This document shows positions 58,136 through 64,000 of a DNA stretch of 64,000 nucleotides, one piece after another. A model generated the notes under the pieces. The model did no database searches, was not told where the DNA came from, and saw only the letters and a list, made by a program, of their open reading frames with translations. Origin of the DNA: Lepidonotus clava (lineage: Eukaryota > Annelida > Polychaeta > Phyllodocida > Polynoidae); assembly GCA_936440205.1 (NCBI GenBank), contig OW387150.1:38436295-38500294 (forward strand). The letters run 5' to 3'. The translations under genes and the position numbers were made by a program. Within the stretch, counting starts at the first letter, position 1. Every line of letters starts with the position of its first letter.

Positions 58136-58652
58136 CAGCGACCGTTTATTTTATGGATTTATAATATTTCTTTCACTAAGCAAAACTGCAAATGTCCATC
58201 TTTTGATATTGGTAGTAATATCATCTTCTGGAAAGCAACCATCAGTGTTGCTCATTTAGTCTTGTAGCTGTCAGGGCACCAAAGACAGCAGTATTTCGGT
58301 GTACGTGGGGGTCTTCTCAGCACAACGGCTACCGCAACAATGGATGTATTCATCCAAAGTTACCACACAGACCTTACTGCCTCATTAGCATACTGATTGT
58401 TGATTGGTTCTTCTGTCTCTAGTCCACATGGTGGGTAAGGGTGGCACATTCCCAAACTGTTTGGTGTGTACTATGGTGACACCTGGTGTTCTCAGAGTGG
58501 GAGATGTTGTCCCAAAGTTGTGGGATGGAGAGCAGTAATTTGCTACCTAGTGGGTATTTCTATCACAGTTAGTGAAAGAGAACCCTTTCGTCCCGTGAGG
58601 GTCGTCTAGGTCGGTCATTGGTACGGTTTCGGAGCAATACCTCATCAGGCCG
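58136..58652 (-). ncRNA. Hammerhead-like ribozyme of PLE-2
   Basis: On the minus strand CTGATGA (58648-58642), a GG/CC-closed stem II and GAAA (58630-58627) are followed by ACCGT. The only matching ACGGTC I find downstream lies at 58145-58140 and completes stem III (5 bp) and a GTC cleavage site. Stem I would pair CGGC (58652-58649) with GCTG (58139-58136), 4 bp including one G-U. Loop III is about 475 nt. The core lies about 310 nt after the ORF2 stop, close to the spacing in PLE-1 (about 290). Confidence 0.6.
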
Positions 58653-58957
58653 TTTATGTGTGTGCGGTGTCCACTTTTAGGGATCTTGGATTTTTATGGA
58701 GTCTACCCTTTGGTGTTTCTCAAAATCCAAGGAGGTGAAGTGTACTGTTCATTGGTTGCTAATGGTGGGGGCAGTGCGATTTATGCGTGGGTCTGTGTCA
58801 TCTCAAATCTCCTAAGGGCCTCTGGTCGTTTACCGGCCCATTGTGATACGGTCACCCGGACTCCGAAGGGAAAGCCATACACTTTAGTATGATAGATCGA
58901 ACGTGGGTGGAGGTGCGGGGTAACCGAATTCGTGTAGGGGCCGGTTAGAGGCATAAG

Positions 58958-61171
58958 TTAGTAGGCGTTATCCAGTGAGTTTAAGCCTCGTGGAATTTGT
59001 GTCCGTAGGCGTTGTATCCAGTCATTTACCAATCTCAACCGGCGAAGGGTTGTGTTTGGGTGGCTAGCGTTCAAGTGTACGAAGTCCAGGATATGTATCT
59101 CTACATCCTGGAGTCCGGCGTGTCCATTCCCATTGAAGTGTCTAGACACTTCATTGTTCTCAGCATTGTGAGCGATATGGTAGAAGTGGTTTTTGAACCT
59201 CTCCTGTAGGGAATTTTTTGTTTGTCCGACGTATTGTTTGCCACAAGTTTTGCAGGTGATGCAGTAGACCAGATTGTTGCTTTTGCAAGTGACATTGTAG
59301 CGAGTCCTGTACCTTTTGTTGGTCGATTTGGAGCGTATTTTGCCCTCCTTGTTCAACCTCGGAAAGTATCTGCATTTAATGTTGTTGCAAGCTTTCTGTT
59401 CTTGCTGCCTGGTTTTGTCGGTTCCCTCTCTGGCCTCGGCTAGTTTCGAACGTACCAATATGTCTCGTAGACTTTTCGGTCGTCTGTAGCCGACTTGTAG
59501 CGGGCGAGAGTGTAGGGATCGTGTGCTTTTCGAGCGGTCTAGGAGATCCCAGGTGCTTTTCACTTGGGTTCTAAGACCGTCGTAAGCTGGGTTATAGGTT
59601 GTCGTCAGAAACATTGCATCAGGGTTCTGTTCTTTCCTAGAGGTTTCATCTTTGGTGGTCAGTAAACTCGACCTATCCTTTTCTGAAGCCTTGCAGTATG
59701 CTTCGACGATCAATTTCAGAGGGTAACCCTTCTGTAGTAGCAAACCGGCCTTTCGTGCACAATGTCTGAGATAGTCAATTTCGTCACTGCATATCCGGCG
59801 AATTCTCAGGAATTGGCCGTAGGGTAAACCTTTCTTGCAATGGAAAGGATGTGCCGAGTCATAAGGCAGGTAGTTGTTCCTGTCAGTAGGTTTGCAGAAT
59901 AGAGTAGTGCTCAACCTTCCATTGTTGCATTTAACCGTAACATCAAGAAAGTTTATACTGTCCTTAGATCTATCGGCAGTAAACTTTATGCTGTGGTGTA
60001 CGGAGTTGAGATGTGACAGGAATTTGTCGAGTTCAATTGGACCATGTTGCCAAATGCAGAATATGTCATCTATATACCTATACCATACCAAGGGTTGGAG
60101 TTCGTAGGTGTAGACATGTTTGCACTCAAAGTCCGTCATGAATATGTTAGCATAGGAGGGAGCTACTCGAGTCCCCATCGCCGTGCCCCCTACTTGCAAG
60201 TAGTTTTCACCGTTGAATTGGAAGTTGTTATAGGCTAGCACTTGTCCTAAAAGTTCCATAAGTGATAGGTTGCTAGGCTGTTCATCTTCTCTCCTATTAG
60301 CCGATAGCGCGCGATAGGCTGCATAGCAACCTTCGTCGTTCGGTATATTGGTGTATAATGATGAAACATCTAGGGTAACTAGGATTTCCTGCCCATTTAG
60401 GTCAGTGATGTCTCCTAATTTGTTCAGAAAGTCACTGGTGTCTCTGACGTATGATTTACCTGATTTGACTATGGGTGCCAAAAAATGGTCAACAAACGCG
60501 GAGATTCTTTCAGTGGGACTTTCGTTGGCGGAGACTATTGGTCTTCCAGGAACCGGACTCACATTTTTGTGTATCTTTGGGAGGAGGTATAGCTGCGGAG
60601 TTTTGGGTTTGTCAGTGGTTAAAAACTTCGTGGGTTTTTCACTGATTTCACCTCGTTTTCGCATAGTTTCCAATCGGTAGATAATTCTGCGGTTGTGTTC
60701 CTCAGTAAGATCTACATCCTCCTTCTGGTAGAAGTTGGTGTCCTGTAGTTGTCGCTCTCCCTCCCTGACATAGTCACCTCTGTTCATGATTACAGTGGCC
60801 CCGCCTTTGTCAGCCGGTTTAATGACTATGTTGTCATTATTCGAGAGAGATTTGATGGCAGTGCGTTGTTCAGCATCTAGGTTATGGGTCTTTGGTACCC
60901 TTACCTTAGTATCCAAAAGACCCAATTCGTTGATTGAGATTATGGTTTCTAGGTTTGGTGGACAGTTTGGAGGGGTCCAGGTACTCCTGGAGGGGACCTT
61001 AATGGACCTAACGTCATTGAAAGGGCCTGTACTGGCCTCATCTAGCGGGCACTGTACTGTTTTACCCTTATCAAAATGACATTTTAATCTCAGAGAGCGA
61101 TGAAATCTGTCTAAATCGCAGCAGTATTTGTTTACATTAATGGTGGTATTACTTACACAACTTTGACTAAA
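58958..61171 (-). CDS. PLE-2 ORF2: reverse transcriptase with GIY-YIG endonuclease
   Basis: An open frame without stops from about 61171 down to 58958. It lacks a usable natural start because the 5' end is lost. The first recognisable piece is LDRFHRSLRLKCHFDKG, then STWTPPNCPPNLETIISINE, KPADKGGATVIMN, YLLPKIHKN, GRPIVSANE, TLDVSSLYTNIPN, GGTAMGTRVAPSYANIFM and WYRYIDDIFCIW (catalytic Asp pair). The C terminus has CNNIKCRYF and the nuclease LVYCITCKTC plus QYVGQTKNSLQERFKNHF. The RT core is roughly half identical to PLE-1 by eye. The uninterrupted frame suggests a fairly young copy. Confidence 0.9.
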   Translation of the reverse strand, partial: FSQSCVSNTTINVNKYCCDLDRFHRSLRLKCHFDKGKTVQCPLDEASTGPFNDVRSIKVPSRSTWTPPNCPPNLETIISINELGLLDTKVRVPKTHNLDAEQRTAIKSLSNNDNIVIKPADKGGATVIMNRGDYVREGERQLQDTNFYQKEDVDLTEEHNRRIIYRLETMRKRGEISEKPTKFLTTDKPKTPQLYLLPKIHKNVSPVPGRPIVSANESPTERISAFVDHFLAPIVKSGKSYVRDTSDFLNKLGDITDLNGQEILVTLDVSSLYTNIPNDEGCYAAYRALSANRREDEQPSNLSLMELLGQVLAYNNFQFNGENYLQVGGTAMGTRVAPSYANIFMTDFECKHVYTYELQPLVWYRYIDDIFCIWQHGPIELDKFLSHLNSVHHSIKFTADRSKDSINFLDVTVKCNNGRLSTTLFCKPTDRNNYLPYDSAHPFHCKKGLPYGQFLRIRRICSDEIDYLRHCARKAGLLLQKGYPLKLIVEAYCKASEKDRSSLLTTKDETSRKEQNPDAMFLTTTYNPAYDGLRTQVKSTWDLLDRSKSTRSLHSRPLQVGYRRPKSLRDILVRSKLAEAREGTDKTRQQEQKACNNIKCRYFPRLNKEGKIRSKSTNKRYRTRYNVTCKSNNLVYCITCKTCGKQYVGQTKNSLQERFKNHFYHIAHNAENNEVSRHFNGNGHAGLQDVEIHILDFVHLNASHPNTTLRRLRLVNDWIQRLRTQIPRGLNSLDNAY

Positions 61172-61174
61172 TTA

Positions 61175-63038
61175 TATTGGCACGATATTATGACATTTCA
61201 ACAAAATTTGCATTAGGAATTATATCATTATTTATGATTTTATGTCATGGACTGAAACGTCCAAAAACAGGAACAAAATTTCGATTTTTATAAAATTTCA
61301 TTTTCTACATTTTCTACATTTTCTAAATCACAACTAAGACCTATATCAACAATTTGAATATTAAGTAAGATATTGATGTTCACAAATAAATTTAAATATT
61401 AAGATCTTAAGATTTGTGACTCGCCCACACAGGTGGTGTTGTAGCTATTTCTATATAAGTTATATTAATAGATATGGTTATTCATTGACTCTTTAATGGT
61501 GTCTACTATAAAGGAACATGATTATAAACAAATCTTATGATTGTGATGAAAGGGACAGCAGTATTCATGCCCCTACCACTGGTGTCATACCTTAAAATTA
61601 CTGAGAACTATGAGCAGATTGTTCAGCCTGGCAATACTCAGTATGCCCAATAAGCTTGGCTCATCGCTTGTGCTGGTGAGGAATATTATAATCAACACTG
61701 AAGGGGGTATGATGTGGGTTAGCACCTGGAATGGGAACCTGATATCACCCTAAGGACAGAGCAGGCTGTTATTAGGGTCCTGCCTTGGGGTGCTGACCCA
61801 CCGAGTATCCCTTCGAAGGTTGATTATACATACAACCAACTGAGAAGGGGGTACGAGGGCAGTTATCACCCTGAGCCTGGACCCCAATATTAGCCCAAGA
61901 CCTTGGCCCGCAGGGCCGGTCGAGGGCTGATATTGGGGGATTTATTATACCTTAGCCCCAAGATTCTTCATGCAAAATTCCACTTGTCCCCCATGTTTAT
62001 GCGTTTTCCAATGCGTTTTTGATGCGTTATTTTCATGCACTATGTGCGGAGCATTACGCAACTCTAGTATTATCACCCACGTCGGGAACGTAAGTATTAT
62101 TAAGTTCTAAAAGTGGAAAACATGTCGTTGGTTCTCATTTCATTAGGCTAACATTGGCAGATGTAAGTCTAGCAATAAATGGACGAGACATACTTCTTTA
62201 GAATATGCAATACCGCAGACTATGTTTTTGTGCCTGTTTATGCAATGCATACATTGAATTCATGAGCCATTTCCCACACAAACTACTTTCTGTATCATCC
62301 TCCCAGGTGATACAAGGCTGGTTATCACCCGGGTTTGATACAGCATCCATTAAACTCTTTACAATTGGACTTATGTCGCCCTAATGTATTATACATGGAT
62401 TTATCATACCTTAGCCCAGAGAGAGTAAAGTTAAACTCTTAATCCTCTCTGCTTAGCCCTAGTCTAGAGGTTCCCTTTGTAGTGAACAAGATCTATGCAT
62501 GAAGACATCACTGCCTGGCCCCTCTAGTTGCTGTTAGGTCCATTTGCACCAGTTAGCGATGTGTCCTGAGTAGATTAGATCCATTAAAACCATCTTCACC
62601 CTTACTCAAAGGTCCCCATGCACAGGTCCCCTAATCTGACAGCACCAACCCCAGCCCAGGGAGGTCAGCCTTGGTTGCCACTCAGCCACTGCGGGTGATA
62701 ATACGGCAGTTTTGGACACTGAATTTTCAACATGGACACCGAATTTTGAACACCATATTTTGGACACCATCTCGCGGACACCGATTTTGTTTTGTTGCAT
62801 ACAAATACAATATATTGCATAAACTCAGGTCAAACATGCATTGAATAATAAATTATCATGAACTATGTTGTCCCAGCTTTTCACACTATGCACACTTTGT
62901 ATTCATGTACCTCACCAGCCTGAACTACTTGCCTGTGTCACCCTAACTACAGAACCATTATCAATCTAAGAAATAATAAAAGTACAGAAGGTGCACAATT
63001 GCATTCAGTATTTTCCTCAATTATGTGACCAGGGACAA

Positions 63039-63072
<34 letters not shown>

Positions 63073-64000
63073 TGGAGTCAGCCTTACTACATTATGTCTG
63101 TGGTCAAAGCCTTCCTTTATAGATGATAGACTGTAATTGCCCTATCAAACAATTCAAACCCTATTCACACATCGTGAAAATCAAGGGAGCTTGAAAATCT
63201 CTCAACAAATTAAAATGATTCAAGTGGGATAAAATAATTGTGGGCTGTTTAAATATTAAACGTAAGGGATAAAGTTATTGCTTTAAGGTAAGATGATATG
63301 ATACCTTTATTGAACTGCACTTAACTAAACAAGGCAGCTAAATAATATAAGAAGCATTAACCAGATTTCAATGTCACTGCCTGAATGTTGGTAAGTACAT
63401 TCTGCTGCATAATGTAACTGCTTACTTGTAGCTTTAATGAATTGTTGATGCTTATGTGATTTCCAAAAAAACTCATTCATGACTAGTCCTGCCATGGTAT
63501 TACTAAGTCTACTGAAAAGGCCAACAAATATAGTTTCTGGATAATTTCATTATCCGTTACAGTTTATATAGCAGCATTGCTACATATAACATATGACACT
63601 GATCTAAGGCTTTTCCTGATTGTTCATCCTAGTATTTGTACTTGTGCTCTGCTTAAGCGAATGTCTATACAATTTTAGAAATCCTTCATAAAACTCTAAC
63701 ATATTTGTTATATATTTTTATGAAGCCTTTAAGTATGATTCTCATACCGATTACTATTCTTGTGAGCTTAATCTGTTCTTTGTCATTATTTGATTTAATT
63801 TCAAGATGAAATGTTTGGACTCAGCTTAACCTTTTTCTGTTTACTTTCTAATTCAACTTATTCCATTCTTAAGGATACTCAATGCTAAAGAGAATGTGAA
63901 TACAAATTCAGAAATCATTCATAAAACACTAACAAATTTATCATTGATTTTGTATGATGCCTTTGAACATGATTCTAATGCTGATTATTATTGTTGCGAG
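61175..64000. other. Intergenic or intronic DNA
   Basis: No gene is recognised. A region at about 61620-61960 and 62280-62410 repeats words such as ACCTTAGCCC, GGGGTGCTGACCC and TTTATTATACC/TTTATCATACC and may be an old repeat. An AT microsatellite lies at 63041-63070. Confidence 0.4.
63041..63070. repeat. (AT)15 microsatellite
   Basis: Thirty bases of alternating AT. Confidence 0.95.

Larger units (their letters stand above)
58100..61171 (-). mobile_element. PLE-2: second Penelope-like element, 5'-truncated
   Basis: A minus-strand PLE of a family different from PLE-1. It keeps most of ORF2 and a downstream region with a hammerhead-like ribozyme, but no ORF1, upstream pseudo-LTR or palindrome. 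Similarity to PLE-1 ORF2 starts around 61120 (LDRFHRSLRLKCHFDK against DMENFHQKLRTREFF). 5' truncation is usual for retroelements copied by target-primed reverse transcription. The 3' border (about 58100) is an estimate taken from the ribozyme position. No target duplication was identified. Confidence 0.8.

Overview
This window is non-coding-rich eukaryotic DNA from an animal, most likely a marine invertebrate. The reasons are canonical GT-AG introns, secreted multi-exon genes built from phase 1-1 cysteine modules, Penelope-like retroelements (PLEs), many short inverted-repeat elements and abundant minisatellites. The species cannot be named from the sequence alone.

Host genes (all + strand): two related secreted-protein genes can be read by eye. 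Gene 1 has a two-exon signal peptide (20542-20834) and two PAN/Apple-like modules (21380-21661 and 24194-24466). Gene 2 has a signal-peptide exon (48491-48557) and three modules (48782-49030, 49433-49690, 50196-50492). Every module exon begins and ends in phase 1 and carries the same six-cysteine pattern, so the exons are exchangeable units and the genes look like tandem duplicates. Both 3' ends are missing from what I could recognise. Part of the intron after exon 4 of gene 1 is duplicated about 9-10 kb downstream.

Mobile elements: a complete and apparently very young PLE (41028-46460) carries a 16-bp target-site duplication, two identical 581-bp pseudo-LTRs, a 108-bp perfect palindrome at its 5' end, an RG-rich ORF1 and an ORF2 with reverse transcriptase and GIY-YIG endonuclease. 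Each pseudo-LTR contains a complete hammerhead-ribozyme fold whose two halves lie about 290 nt apart. A second, 5'-truncated PLE lies on the minus strand (about 58100-61170), with a similar ribozyme. A 4.3-kb DNA transposon (51048-55349) with terminal inverted repeats carries a decayed spliced gene of the DUF7869 type. An internally shortened LTR-retroelement fossil lies at about 37210-39157. Several MITE-like elements are visible, two of them a Harbinger-like pair with TWA duplications.

Repeats: the first 16 kb holds at least four long tandem arrays (35-bp, 10-bp, about 25-bp and about 60-70-bp units). These create long spurious open frames. Most of the rest is intronic or intergenic sequence with nothing I can recognise.
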